Source: Candidatus Tumulicola scandinaviensis
GTDB lineage: Bacteria > Vulcanimicrobiota > Vulcanimicrobiia > Vulcanimicrobiales > Vulcanimicrobiaceae
Direction: 5' to 3'
NCBI GenBank assembly: GCA_003140835.1
Contig: PLLA01000031.1
Span: 329-51,546, forward strand
DNA: 51,218 bases
Shown piece after piece: positions 34,181 through 41,835 of the stretch. Below the pieces are notes generated by a model. The model worked only from the letters and a program-made list of their open reading frames with translations. It was not told where the DNA came from and did not search any database. How positions within the stretch are numbered: position 1 is the stretch's first letter; the number at the start of each line of letters is the position of its first letter. The translations under genes and the position numbers were made by a program.

Positions 34181-34203
34181 TGGCGTCCGAAGGAAGCGGT
34201 GCA

Positions 34204-34236
34204 AACAAAAGGCCCGCAACGGTTGCCCGCCGGGCC
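34204..34236 (-). terminator. Terminator-like hairpin between the small lipoprotein gene and secD
   Basis: On the minus strand, GGCCCG and CGGGCC form a 6-bp stem with a 14-base loop, followed by TTTTGTTT. It would end transcripts from the lipoprotein gene, or attenuate read-through into secD, which starts 24 bases beyond. Confidence 0.6.
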
Positions 34237-34311
34237 GGTGGACTTTAACGTTCCAACGTTACCAGCCCTGCCGCCGGGTGTCAAACCACCGGCGAAGCGG
34301 GCAGGACGACC

Positions 34312-34542
34312 CTACCGAGGGCAGGCTTTGGCGTGCGGGGACGACTGGCTTTTCGCGGCGTGCGCGGGCTTTGCGCAGGCGGCGCCGTGAGGCGGCCTCG
34401 CTAAGCGTCCGATGGCGTATTGCTCGACGGTCATGCCCGAGGAAGCCTCCACGCCGCCCGAATGGGACGGCAAAGCACCCTGCAAGGCGCTACAACTGGT
34501 AGCGAGTATCGATAAGATCAGAACGCCGAGCGTGCGTCGCAT
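34312..34542 (-). CDS. Small lipoprotein of 76 residues, unknown function
   Basis: MRRTLGVLILSILATSCSAL is a clear lipoprotein signal (lipobox ATSC). The mature part is short and low in complexity, with G-M-T-V-E-Q-Y-A-I-G-R-L-A-R and a His/Ala/Lys/Cys-rich tail (AACAKPAHAAKSQSSPHAKA). GGAGGG lies 9 bases before the ATG. No family is recognised. Two further Cys near the C-terminus could form a disulfide or bind metal together with the His. It is followed by the hairpin upstream of secD. Confidence 0.65.
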   Translation of the reverse strand: MRRTLGVLILSILATSCSALQGALPSHSGGVEASSGMTVEQYAIGRLARPPHGAACAKPAHAAKSQSSPHAKACPR

Positions 34543-34759
34543 CGAGCGAGCCCTCCAAGAGCAGCTAAGTGCGTATACGCACGCGACGTTTCCTTTGTTA
34601 CGCGAAGTTCGAAGCCAAACCTGAGGCCCGCCGGGGACCCCAGTCACCGCAAGCGACCCGAAGCCCGGATGAGGCCCGACCGCCAAGACGCCCTAAAGAG
34701 TGCTCTGGAGAGAGCGGGGGCCGGGGCCTGATCGGAAAAGAGCGCTTCGCCCCGACTGT
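34543..34759. other. 217-base gap with a 14-bp palindrome, no gene recognised
   Basis: Between the small lipoprotein start and the metF stop. It holds a perfect palindrome GTGCGTATACGCAC at 34569-34582, just upstream of the lipoprotein ribosome binding site, and GC-rich inverted segments (GAGGCCCG twice, GGGCC once). I see no open frame with a plausible product and no known RNA family. Confidence 0.4.
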
Positions 34760-35716
34760 CTAAGTGCCACCAAATCCATTAGAAGGGTCGCCGCTGAACA
34801 CGGGTCCCTTTTTGTGTGTTGTGCTCGTGGAGCGCGCCGGACGCCAAGCGCTTGCAGCCAGCATCGCCGACACGATCGCGCGGGCCGCGGGCGATCGATT
34901 CAGCGTATAAAAGTGGATGCCTGGCGCACCCGACTGTAACAGGCCGACTGCCTGCATGGAGGCATACGCGACGCCAAGCGCCTCAACCGCCTCGACGTCG
35001 CCCTTGCGCGCTTCCATCTCGACTTGAAGTTTCGGCGGTATGCTCGCCCCGCACATGGCGACGAAACGTTGGATTTGATCGAAGTTCGTAATCGGCATCA
35101 AGCCGGGAATGATGGGCACCTGGATCCCGGCATCGCGGGCGCGTCGCTCGAAATCGAAGAAGGCACCGTTATCGAAAAAGAGCTGCGACACCAAGAAATC
35201 GACGCCCGCGTCGACCTTCTCCCGCACCCGCGCCAGGTCGCTCGCGACGCTGTCCGCTTCGGGATGCTTCTCCGGATAACACGCGGCGCCGATGCAGAAA
35301 TCGTAGCTGCGGCGCAACATGGCAATCAGCTCGGCCGCGTGCGCGAACCCTCCGGACGGAGCCTCGAACGCCGCCGCGGACCCGGGCGGGTCGCCGCGCA
35401 GCGCCAGGACGTTCTCGATGCCGGCGCGCGCCAGGTCGTCGAACAGCGCACGCAGTTCCGCGCGGGTCGATCCGACGCAGGTCACGTGGGCGACCACGGT
35501 CAGCCCGACGTCGTGCTGGATTTGCTTCGCCAATGCGACCGTTCGCGCGCGCGTCGAGCCGCCGGCGCCGTACGTAATCGAAACGAATGCCGGCCGCAAA
35601 GGCTGGAGCGCATCGATAGTCTTGAACAAGCGGTGCGAGCCTTCGTCGTCCTTTGGCGGAAAGAACTCGAACGAAAAGAACGGCCGCACGGTTGCGAGCG
35701 CATCGCTGATCCGCAT
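34760..35716 (-). CDS. metF: Methylenetetrahydrofolate reductase
   Basis: 318 residues from ATG (a TTG three bases earlier is possible), with a GGGGG stretch upstream. Motifs: F-F-S-F-E-F-F-P-P-K (active-site Glu), F-V-S-I-T-Y-G-A-G-G-S-T-R, A-H-V-T-C-V-G, N-V-L-A-L-R-G-D-P-P, C-Y-P-E-K-H-P-E-A and D-F-L-V-S-Q-L-F-F-D. It reduces methylene-THF to methyl-THF with FAD, feeding methionine synthesis. The last ~30 residues (basic, Ser/Thr-rich) extend beyond the usual end. A leader of about 300 bases lies upstream. Confidence 0.95.
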   Translation of the reverse strand: MRISDALATVRPFFSFEFFPPKDDEGSHRLFKTIDALQPLRPAFVSITYGAGGSTRARTVALAKQIQHDVGLTVVAHVTCVGSTRAELRALFDDLARAGIENVLALRGDPPGSAAAFEAPSGGFAHAAELIAMLRRSYDFCIGAACYPEKHPEADSVASDLARVREKVDAGVDFLVSQLFFDNGAFFDFERRARDAGIQVPIIPGLMPITNFDQIQRFVAMCGASIPPKLQVEMEARKGDVEAVEALGVAYASMQAVGLLQSGAPGIHFYTLNRSPAARAIVSAMLAASAWRPARSTSTTHKKGPVFSGDPSNGFGGT

Positions 35717-36033
35717 CAACCCCCATTACCGAAACCCGAAGGACACGCCTCCGAAAACCGGGTAGCAATCGTCCTTTCAGAGGGAAGCATCGCAGGTACC
35801 AGGCGGGAGCGATCAGCCATCCATCCCTGAGCGACATTGCATCGAATCTGGTCTCCAAAACGAAGGCGCCGCTAGACGGCCGTCGCCAAGCGCACCGACT
35901 CGTTTCGCGCGATTACCGCCCAAAGCGATGAACGTTTCACACACCGGCCGACGGAGATACGCCCACCTTTGCGGCCTTGGATATAATGCGTGCGACCATC
36001 GCGCCCCGGATTGGCGGCGGCGTCGCAGCGATG
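35717..36033. other. 317-base intergenic region upstream of metF, possible structured leader
   Basis: Lies between the aspartyl-protease-domain gene and metF, both on the minus strand. In the metF direction it contains AAGGAC and GTCCTT (facing repeats about 26 bases apart) and CCCG/CGGG pairings close to the start codon, so a folded leader is possible. On the plus strand TATAAT occurs at 35982-35987 without a good -35 box. I see no SAM, cobalamin, THF or SAH riboswitch core and no protein-coding frame that looks real. Confidence 0.35.
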
Positions 36034-37677
36034 TTACGGCGGAATGAATGAGCCGTGCGGCTGCGCCGACTGTGACGACGCGCGATAACGCCCGTCGTCA
36101 AACCAACGCGTTTTATCCAAAAAGAGCGTACGATTCGAGTAGTCGAACGTAAACACGAAGTTCTTTAGGGCGGCCAGTCCAATATTCCCGGCCTCGTAAC
36201 GGTCCGAGAAAGCACCGGCGTCGGACAGCATGACGTCCGCGTAGCGGTTGTACAAGTTGAACGGCCCTATTTCCAGCCGGTACACGACCGCCGGAAGCGC
36301 AGCGCTCGATCCGCCCACGCCGCCGTTCTTCGCAAAGTTCTGTGCGGTTCCAACAAAGACGACCCCCGGATGCGCCTGCGCGAATGCATGGAACACGAGC
36401 AGGTCGTTGCTATTACCGGTGTCGACCAAAAACCGTCCGTCGGTGGTGCCGTTGAGACGCGCGGTCACCTCCGGAAGTTCCCGATCGGTGTCGATCGGAA
36501 TCGGCGTTCCGCGTACCGCGAGGCCGCCGGGTCGCGCGATGGTCATCGTCATGCTGTCGGGATCGAGGCGCACCTCGGCCGCCGCAAAAAACGGATAGCC
36601 GAGCACGCCGTCGACGGTTTTGCCGTTATAGGTGACGGTGCTCAAGTCAACGACCGAGACGACGCGCGCCGGAAGGTGCGCGTCTCCGATGTCGATGCCG
36701 TCGAGGGCGATCACTCCGCGCCCGCTCACTCGCTTCGTTCCGCGCACTTCCAGCGAGCCTTCGGGTGTGCGATTGAGACGTTGGGCGACGGCCGGATCGA
36801 CGAACAGCGCCTGCGAACCGCTGTCGACCAGGAAGAGCAGCGATTGACCGTCGACCGTTCCGCGGACGAAGTAGTGACCGGCGTCGGTCAGAAGCGCGAC
36901 CTTCACCGGGTTCGGCGCGTCCACGACCGCCGGCTGCAGCGGCGCGAACACGGACGGATCGATCGGATCGTTCACAACGACGGCGGCTACTCGCGACGTA
37001 ATGTCGTACGCGCGGTCGCCGTTCGATTCGACGCTGACGAGCGCGTAGAGCGCGCCGCGAACGACCCGGTAATCCGAATAGTCGATGGTGGTGACCCCAT
37101 CGCCTTCGACGTAGGCCTTTTCGTCGACCATGAACGTCGCCGCGTCGAGAGCGACGCCGAACGGTTCGCCGCCCGGAGGTTCGACGCGAATCTGCCAAAC
37201 GTCGCGTCCGTCGCGCAATCGTGCGCGTCCGAGGAGCGTGTCGTTTTCCGGATGCCGCGCGAAGTCGCCCGAGTCGATAGAGTCTTGGCTGAGTTGTCGC
37301 CGCGCCACCACGCCGCGAAGCTCGCGCACGTCGCCGTTGGCGTTCTGCATCCATTCGGCGCCGTCCAGTCGCAACGTCCGCTGCGCACGGATTCCCAGCG
37401 TCTCGTCGTAGCGTTCGCGGCCGCCGTCGCGCCACGTGCGAAAGCTCCCGTGCAGCCCAAGACCCTCGAGCGTTCCTTGCGTTTGCAGCGTCCGCGGCAT
37501 CGTCAGGTGCAGCGCGGCACGCGCTTCAAGATGGCGATCGAGAATCGTCGCGAGGCCGATGGATGGCGTTGTCGAGGGTGCGGGCGACGCGGCAGCCAGC
37601 GCGATGGCCGCGGCTACGCACACCGGCCGGTATGCGCCGAGCTTCTTGAAGAGATGCGGTGGTTTGAGTCGGCCCAT
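36034..37677 (-). CDS. Secreted protein with two retropepsin-like aspartyl protease domains
   Basis: 547 residues. A signal peptide (VCVAAAIALAAASPA) leads into about 250 residues of beta-rich sequence resembling outer-membrane lipoprotein-sorting (LolA-like) domains. Then come two pepsin-like half-domains: F-L-V-D-S-G-S-Q-A-L-F-V with D-G-V-L-G-Y-P-F-F, and F-L-V-D-T-G-N-S-N-D-L-L-V-F with N-I-G-L-A-A-L-K-N. Each has the D-S/T-G catalytic triplet and the hydrophobic-hydrophobic-G flap partner, so an active pseudo-dimer is possible. Periplasmic protease function is inferred. No operon partner; no clear ribosome binding site at the ATG. Confidence 0.85.
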   Translation of the reverse strand: MGRLKPPHLFKKLGAYRPVCVAAAIALAAASPAPSTTPSIGLATILDRHLEARAALHLTMPRTLQTQGTLEGLGLHGSFRTWRDGGRERYDETLGIRAQRTLRLDGAEWMQNANGDVRELRGVVARRQLSQDSIDSGDFARHPENDTLLGRARLRDGRDVWQIRVEPPGGEPFGVALDAATFMVDEKAYVEGDGVTTIDYSDYRVVRGALYALVSVESNGDRAYDITSRVAAVVVNDPIDPSVFAPLQPAVVDAPNPVKVALLTDAGHYFVRGTVDGQSLLFLVDSGSQALFVDPAVAQRLNRTPEGSLEVRGTKRVSGRGVIALDGIDIGDAHLPARVVSVVDLSTVTYNGKTVDGVLGYPFFAAAEVRLDPDSMTMTIARPGGLAVRGTPIPIDTDRELPEVTARLNGTTDGRFLVDTGNSNDLLVFHAFAQAHPGVVFVGTAQNFAKNGGVGGSSAALPAVVYRLEIGPFNLYNRYADVMLSDAGAFSDRYEAGNIGLAALKNFVFTFDYSNRTLFLDKTRWFDDGRYRASSQSAQPHGSFIPP

Positions 37678-37870
37678 GAGACGCTTTGTCGGATACTTCT
37701 AGACTGAGCCCCACCGAGCATTGTGAGCACGGCCGCTTGCCCCTTTACGCCCAGAACTGGCCTGAGAGTGCAGCCGTTGCGGAGCCTCGGTGACGCCCGT
37801 CCTGGCTAGAAGGCAACCTTCGGATGGTCGAGGTATGTCGGCGCCGGGGACACCAATATCGAGAACAAGG

Positions 37871-38469
37871 ATGAACAAAGCTCGATTTGAGGCATTTTCA
37901 GACGGCGTCTTTGCGTTCGCAGTCACGCTGCTGGTGCTCGGATTCGGGTTGCTGAGCATGCGCAACCCGACCAATCTCGACGTCACGCGTTCGCTGCTGC
38001 AGCTCTGGCCCAATCTGCTGGCCTACGGCCTCAGCTTCGGCGTTATCGGCATCATGTGGCAAAACCATCACGCCCTCTTCCGCCTGGTCGAGCGCGTCGA
38101 CCGCATGACGGTTTTTCTCAACTTACTGCTGTTGGGTGGAACCGCATTCATTCCGTTCGCGACCAGTACGCTTGGCGCGTACCCACGTTCACGGCGTCGA
38201 TCTTCCTTACGGGTTCGGCGTTGACGTACTGCGCGACGATCTTTAATCTGCTGCTCGCGCACCTGGTGCGGCGGCGAGCCTTCGCACCGTCGGTGAGTGC
38301 CGCAACGGTGGCGTCCACCGTACGCGCCTATCGGGTCGGCTGGGCCGGTTACGCGATTGCGACGTTGACGGCGCTGGTTCTTCCAGTCGTAAGTTTCGGG
38401 GCATATCTCGCGATCGCCGTCTACTACCTCGTCCCGCGGGGCGTCGACGCCGACATCGGAGGCGCCTGA
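37871..38469 (+). pseudogene. TMEM175-like (DUF1211) potassium channel, frameshifted by one base
   Basis: MNKARFEAFSDGVFAFAVTL begins the bacterial TMEM175 signature (R-x-x-x-F-S-D-G-V-F-A), the pore-lining first helix. The frame continues with W-P-N-L-L-A-Y-G-L-S-F-G-V-I-G-I-M-W-Q-N-H-H and ends out of phase near 38184. The next frame carries on T-F-T-A-S-I-F-L-T-G-S-A-L-T-Y-C and two more spans to the stop. Adding one C to the CCC at 38182-38184 gives a continuous channel of 199 residues. All six expected spans are present, so assembly error is likely. Such channels conduct K+ without the classical selectivity filter. Confidence 0.8.
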
Positions 38470-38470
38470 G

Positions 38471-39535
38471 TTACTTCGCCTCCGGCAACCCCTGTGCGTC
38501 CAGCGGCGCACCGAGGATCAAGCGCGTCACCTCGTTGTAGTTCTCGACGCCGGACGCGATGCGATTGCTCTTTAAGTAGACGTTGTACGTGCGCCACGTC
38601 CAGTGCGCGAGCAGCATGTTGATGTGTCGCGAGTCGCGCAGTCGCATGGCCGTAAAATCTTGCCAGACGAGTGGAACGAACTCGCGGTGCGCGTAGTGCC
38701 GTTTCTGCGGGAGGTAGAGAAATAACTCGAACCAGCCCGAGTAACGCGCAACCGGGTCGGGCGACCGCAGGCAGGTGACGATGGCCAAGTAGTTAGCCTC
38801 GTCTTCGCGGGCGTAGGCGGCGACATGGCTCCACTCGTGCGATTGGTCGAACGGACGCTCGAACCACAATACGTCGCCGGCAAGTTGCGTGTTGAGCGTA
38901 AGCGGATTGATGAATCCGCTCGTTCCGGTCGCTTCCATGAACGGATTGACGATCGTCGGTTTGGCCGGGCCGGCCTCGGGCATCCAGTCGTCGCCGGCAC
39001 GACGGACCGCCGGCAGCCAGGCCGCGCGCAACGCGTCGATATCGAGTGGTTCGGCGGAGCGGGCGTGTGCCGCCGGCGCCAGCGCGTTCATTTCGGAGAT
39101 CGCGCGCGTACGCAGTTGCACGGTCGCCGCCGGCGTGACGCGCTCGGCGTCGAACGCGACCCGCGTTTCGATCGGCGCGCGCGCGTAGTTCCAACCCCAC
39201 GCGACTTCAAACCACACCGCATATAGGCTTGCGATCGCCGCCACGTCGAGCAGCAGCATCGCGAACGAGCCGCTGCGAGAACGCCGCCGCCGCCCGCGGT
39301 TGCGTGCGTACGCCACGATGCGCCAGACGATGGCGACGATACCGACGCCGAATGCGAGGTCACCGAGCGACCACGGGAGACGGCTGGTTACCGCATTGGC
39401 GGCATGTTCCCAGCCCGGATAGGCGCCGTTGACGTACGCACGCTCGATCCATGGCGCTGCCGGCTGCCATACCAACGCCAGCACGCCGAGGCCGATGACG
39501 GCCAGACGAAGCGCAAGCGAAAAGGAGGCGCCCAT
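38471..39535 (-). CDS. DUF3810 family membrane-anchored putative metallopeptidase
   Basis: 354 residues. Three N-terminal membrane spans (starting SLALRLAVIGLGVLALVW) precede a soluble domain with Q-S-H-E-W-S-H-V-A-A-Y-A-R-E-D-E-A-N-Y-L-A, an H-E-x-x-H zinc motif with Glu in the downstream helix as likely third ligand. It also has W-G-W-N-Y-A-R-A-P, P-F-M-E-A-T-G-T-S-G-F-I-N-P-L-T and Y-L-K-S-N-R-I-A-S-G-V-E-N-Y. This matches DUF3810, a family predicted to be gluzincin-like proteases. The substrate is unknown. It is convergent with the TMEM175-like gene, with one base between. Confidence 0.85.
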   Translation of the reverse strand: MGASFSLALRLAVIGLGVLALVWQPAAPWIERAYVNGAYPGWEHAANAVTSRLPWSLGDLAFGVGIVAIVWRIVAYARNRGRRRRSRSGSFAMLLLDVAAIASLYAVWFEVAWGWNYARAPIETRVAFDAERVTPAATVQLRTRAISEMNALAPAAHARSAEPLDIDALRAAWLPAVRRAGDDWMPEAGPAKPTIVNPFMEATGTSGFINPLTLNTQLAGDVLWFERPFDQSHEWSHVAAYAREDEANYLAIVTCLRSPDPVARYSGWFELFLYLPQKRHYAHREFVPLVWQDFTAMRLRDSRHINMLLAHWTWRTYNVYLKSNRIASGVENYNEVTRLILGAPLDAQGLPEAK

Positions 39536-39582
39536 GGGGGCAGCCTCCTTCGACGCTCGTACGCGAATCGACTCGCTCGTGG

Positions 39583-39972
39583 TTAGCGCTTGCTGAACTG
39601 GAAGCGCTTACGCGCGCGCTTGCGACCGTACTTCTTCGATTCTTTTTCGCGCGGATCGCGCGTAAGGAACCCGTTCTGGCGCATGATCGTCTTGAAACTC
39701 TCGTCGATCTCCACCAGCGCGCGCGCGATCCCGTGGCGTACGGCGCCGGCTTGCCCGGTGACGCCGCCGCCCTCGGCTTTGACCGTCACGTCGAAACGCG
39801 AAAGGCTCTGCGTCGCTTCGAACGGCTGCCGCACGATCTGCAGCAACTGCGGGCGCGGAAAATATTCTTCGACCGGCTTGCCGTTGATTCGAATCACGCC
39901 TTGTCCCAGCGTGAGCGAAACGCGCGCGATGGCGCGCTTGCGGCGGCCGGTGGCTTGAATGACGTCGCTCAA
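39583..39972 (-). CDS. rpsI: 30S ribosomal protein uS9
   Basis: 129 residues beginning MSDVIQATGRRKRAIARVSL, with G-V-I-R-I-N-G-K-P-V-E-E-Y-F-P-R, G-G-G-V-T-G-Q-A-G-A-V-R-H-G-I-A-R-A-L, and the basic end R-K-R-F-Q-F-S-K-R, which reaches the P-site tRNA. It follows rplM by nine bases in the conserved rplM-rpsI pair. Confidence 0.97.
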   Translation of the reverse strand: MSDVIQATGRRKRAIARVSLTLGQGVIRINGKPVEEYFPRPQLLQIVRQPFEATQSLSRFDVTVKAEGGGVTGQAGAVRHGIARALVEIDESFKTIMRQNGFLTRDPREKESKKYGRKRARKRFQFSKR

Positions 39973-39981
39973 AATGCGCTC

Positions 39982-40416
39982 CTAAAAGTACTCGAACAGA
40001 GGCTGTGGGTTCTGCGCGGCGTGCGGGTGGCTCTCGCCGGCGTACACGTTCAAACGGCGCAATTGATCGTTGCGGGTGCGGTTGGTGGCCAACATTCCCC
40101 GCACGGCCTTTTCGATCAGCCGTTCGGGATGCTTGTCGTGAATCTCGCGGGCCGTTTGCACGCGCAGGCCGCCGGGGTAACCGCTGTGGCGATAGTACAG
40201 TTTCTGATCGAACTTGTTGCCGCCCAACTCGATCTTCTCCGCATTGATCACGATCACGTGGTCGCCGTCGTCGATGTTGGGCGTCCAGGTGGGCTTGTGT
40301 TTGCCCGACAGGGCGCGGGCGATCCGAACCGCCAGCGTACCGAGGCGCTGCCCGGCCGCATCGACGATGTACCAGTCGTGCTTGGTTTCGGCGGTCTTTT
40401 GTTGATAGGAACGCAT
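39982..40416 (-). CDS. rplM: 50S ribosomal protein uL13
   Basis: 144 residues. W-Y-I-V-D-A-A-G-Q-R-L-G-T-L-A-V-R-I-A, G-D-H-V-I-V-I-N-A-E-K-I, Y-Y-R-H-S-G-Y-P-G-G-L and E-K-A-V-R-G-M-L are family hallmarks. It assembles early into the large subunit. In many genomes truA lies directly upstream; here a divergent MarR gene sits between truA and rplM, so rplM must have its promoter in the 40417-40543 region shared with marR. Confidence 0.97.
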   Translation of the reverse strand: MRSYQQKTAETKHDWYIVDAAGQRLGTLAVRIARALSGKHKPTWTPNIDDGDHVIVINAEKIELGGNKFDQKLYYRHSGYPGGLRVQTAREIHDKHPERLIEKAVRGMLATNRTRNDQLRRLNVYAGESHPHAAQNPQPLFEYF

Positions 40417-40505
40417 CTGCGCGAGTATCCTCGAGAGAGTGAAGCCACCGCATCTTACTCGGCCGCGGCGAGCCCCGTCAAGGGTTGCGGGAGCTTCGCT
40501 AGTAC

Positions 40506-40535
40506 TTGACTAATACTTGATTGCGCAAGTATCAT
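40506..40535 (+). promoter_or_regulatory. Promoter of the MarR-family gene
   Basis: TTGACT (40506-40511, 5 of 6) and TATCAT (40530-40535, 5 of 6) with an 18-base spacer. The predicted start point, about 40542, is only one or two bases from the ATG at 40544, so the transcript would be leaderless or nearly so. Confidence 0.7.
40513..40532. promoter_or_regulatory. Palindromic MarR-type operator
   Basis: ATACTTG and CAAGTAT, perfect 7-base arms with a 6-base spacer, lie within the promoter spacer and touch the -10 box. A further TACTTGA copy lies just upstream (from 40503). The half-site is typical of MarR family boxes, so the adjacent regulator is expected to repress itself. Confidence 0.75.
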
Positions 40536-40543
40536 CGGGGTGT

Positions 40544-40963
40544 ATGGACGACGCTCACCTCGCAGCCCTGCTGCGCCTCTCAAAAACCCACGCCGCGATC
40601 ACGCGGAAGCTCGAGGCGGGGCTGGGCGGGCATCACGGGCTCGCTTTCGCCGAACTGCGGCTCTTACGCGCGCTGGCGGATGCACCCGACGCGCGCCGGC
40701 GCCCGACCGACCTCGCCGGCGATCTGGAGTTAACCGCTTCGGGCGTGACCCGCGCGGTTCTTCCACTCGAAAAGCGCGGCATCGTGCGGCGCGAACGCGA
40801 CCCCGGCGACGCACGCTCAAGCCGGATCGTGCTCACCCCCGCCGGTCACGCGCTGGTGGCCGACGCATCGAAAACCGCCGCCGAATCCGCCGCCCGGCTC
40901 ATGCGCCGCCTGAGTTTGGGACAGACCCGCCAACTCGAACGTCTGCTCGGCGAAATCGAGTAG
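40544..40963 (+). CDS. MarR family transcriptional regulator
   Basis: 139 residues. Winged helix with L-A-F-A-E-L-R-L-L-R-A-L, P-T-D-L-A-G-D-L-E-L-T-A-S-G-V-T-R-A-V-L-P-L-E-K-R-G-I-V-R-R-E-R-D-P-G-D-A-R-S-S-R-I-V-L-T-P-A-G (recognition helix and the D-x-R wing). N- and C-terminal helices would form the dimer. Its target beyond its own promoter is unknown: the divergent rplM-rpsI could be affected because the intergenic region is shared, but this is speculative. Its end lies 5 bases from the convergent truA. There is no strong ribosome binding site, in line with a near-leaderless transcript. Confidence 0.93.
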   Translation: MDDAHLAALLRLSKTHAAITRKLEAGLGGHHGLAFAELRLLRALADAPDARRRPTDLAGDLELTASGVTRAVLPLEKRGIVRRERDPGDARSSRIVLTPAGHALVADASKTAAESAARLMRRLSLGQTRQLERLLGEIE

Positions 40964-40968
40964 CGCCG

Positions 40969-41835
40969 CTACCCCCAACGAAAAATCGGCGGCTCCGCAT
41001 ACGAGTCGAACCCGTCTTCATAGCGCACGCCGGCGAGATAGAGGCCGTTGGGCGGGGCGGTATGTCCGGCGGTGCGGCGGTCGCGGGCGGCCAGAATATC
41101 CGGCAACTCGCCCGCCGTACGCCGGCCGGTTCCGCAATCGACCAGCGTTCCGACGATCGTCCGCACCATGCGGTGCAGAAAACCGCCGGCGCTTATTTCG
41201 ATTCGCAGGAGTTCCCCGCGCTTTTCTATCCCGATGCGACGGACGTGGCGAATAGTAATTCCGCCCTCGGGCAGCAGGCCGCAGAACGACCGGAAATCGC
41301 GTTCGCCGAGGAGCTCGCCGGCAGCGGCGTGCATCGGCTCGAGGTCGATCGGCAACCACACGTGGTAGGCGTGGCGGGCCAAGAGCGGGTCCGGCTGCGA
41401 CCGGTTGAAAATGGCGTACACGTAGGTCCGCTCGATCGCTGAGAAACGCGCGGAGAACGGGGCTGCGACCACCGCGCACTCGCGAATGCCAACGTCGCCG
41501 GGTAGCTCGCTATTGAGTGCCAGGCACAGCCGCTCGAACGGAAACGCCCGGGTGGTGGAAAACGAGACGACTTGCCCGGACGCGTGTACCCCGGCGTCGG
41601 TCCGTCCGGCCGCAGAAATTTTGATCGTCTCGCTCATCAAGCGTGAAAGCGCGGATTCCAGGACCCCGGCTACAGTTCTCAACTCCGGCTGCCACTGGAA
41701 TCCGCTGAATTCGGTACCGTCGTATTGAACGGTGAGCCGTACCGTCGTAACCGGCGGTACGCAAGCGGCTACACCGCTGCCGGCGCCCGCCGCGGGACGT
41801 CCCGCTTCTCGTCCAGGTCCAACAAGTCGGGCCAC
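40969..41835 (-). CDS. truA: tRNA pseudouridine(38-40) synthase TruA
   Basis: The conserved protein begins at about 41745 with TVRLTVQYDGTEFSGFQWQP and contains the catalytic Asp in AAGRTDAGVHASGQVV, then F-R-S-F-C-G-L and G-G-F-L-H-R-M-V-R-T-I-V-G-T-L. It modifies uridines in the tRNA anticodon arm. The start is a problem: between the DUF5069 stop and the first conserved residues there is no in-frame ATG, GTG or TTG. The coordinate given uses the nearest standard in-frame codon (GTG 41835), which overlaps the upstream gene by 67 bases and adds about 30 atypical residues. An ACG near 41748 or 41745 would give the expected N-terminus. Confidence 0.88.
   Translation of the reverse strand: MARLVGPGREAGRPAAGAGSGVAACVPPVTTVRLTVQYDGTEFSGFQWQPELRTVAGVLESALSRLMSETIKISAAGRTDAGVHASGQVVSFSTTRAFPFERLCLALNSELPGDVGIRECAVVAAPFSARFSAIERTYVYAIFNRSQPDPLLARHAYHVWLPIDLEPMHAAAGELLGERDFRSFCGLLPEGGITIRHVRRIGIEKRGELLRIEISAGGFLHRMVRTIVGTLVDCGTGRRTAGELPDILAARDRRTAGHTAPPNGLYLAGVRYEDGFDSYAEPPIFRWG

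Noticed and set aside
34543-34759. Candidate structured RNA gene (SRP RNA, RNase P RNA or 6S RNA)
   Set aside because: GC-rich with some inverted segments, but no conserved core of any of these RNAs is present.
35169-35858. A 229-codon minus-strand frame overlapping metF in another phase
   Set aside because: Most of it overlaps metF, and the part outside lacks any recognisable domain or ribosome binding site.
35982-35987. Perfect TATAAT on the plus strand upstream of metF
   Set aside because: No -35 box at a proper distance and no plus-strand gene downstream; kept only as a note on the intergenic region.
35717-36033. SAM, SAH, cobalamin or THF riboswitch before metF
   Set aside because: Checked for the conserved cores by eye and found none.
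36370-37707. A 445-codon plus-strand frame opposite the aspartyl-protease-domain gene
   Set aside because: It mirrors a gene with clear catalytic motifs and has antisense-like composition.
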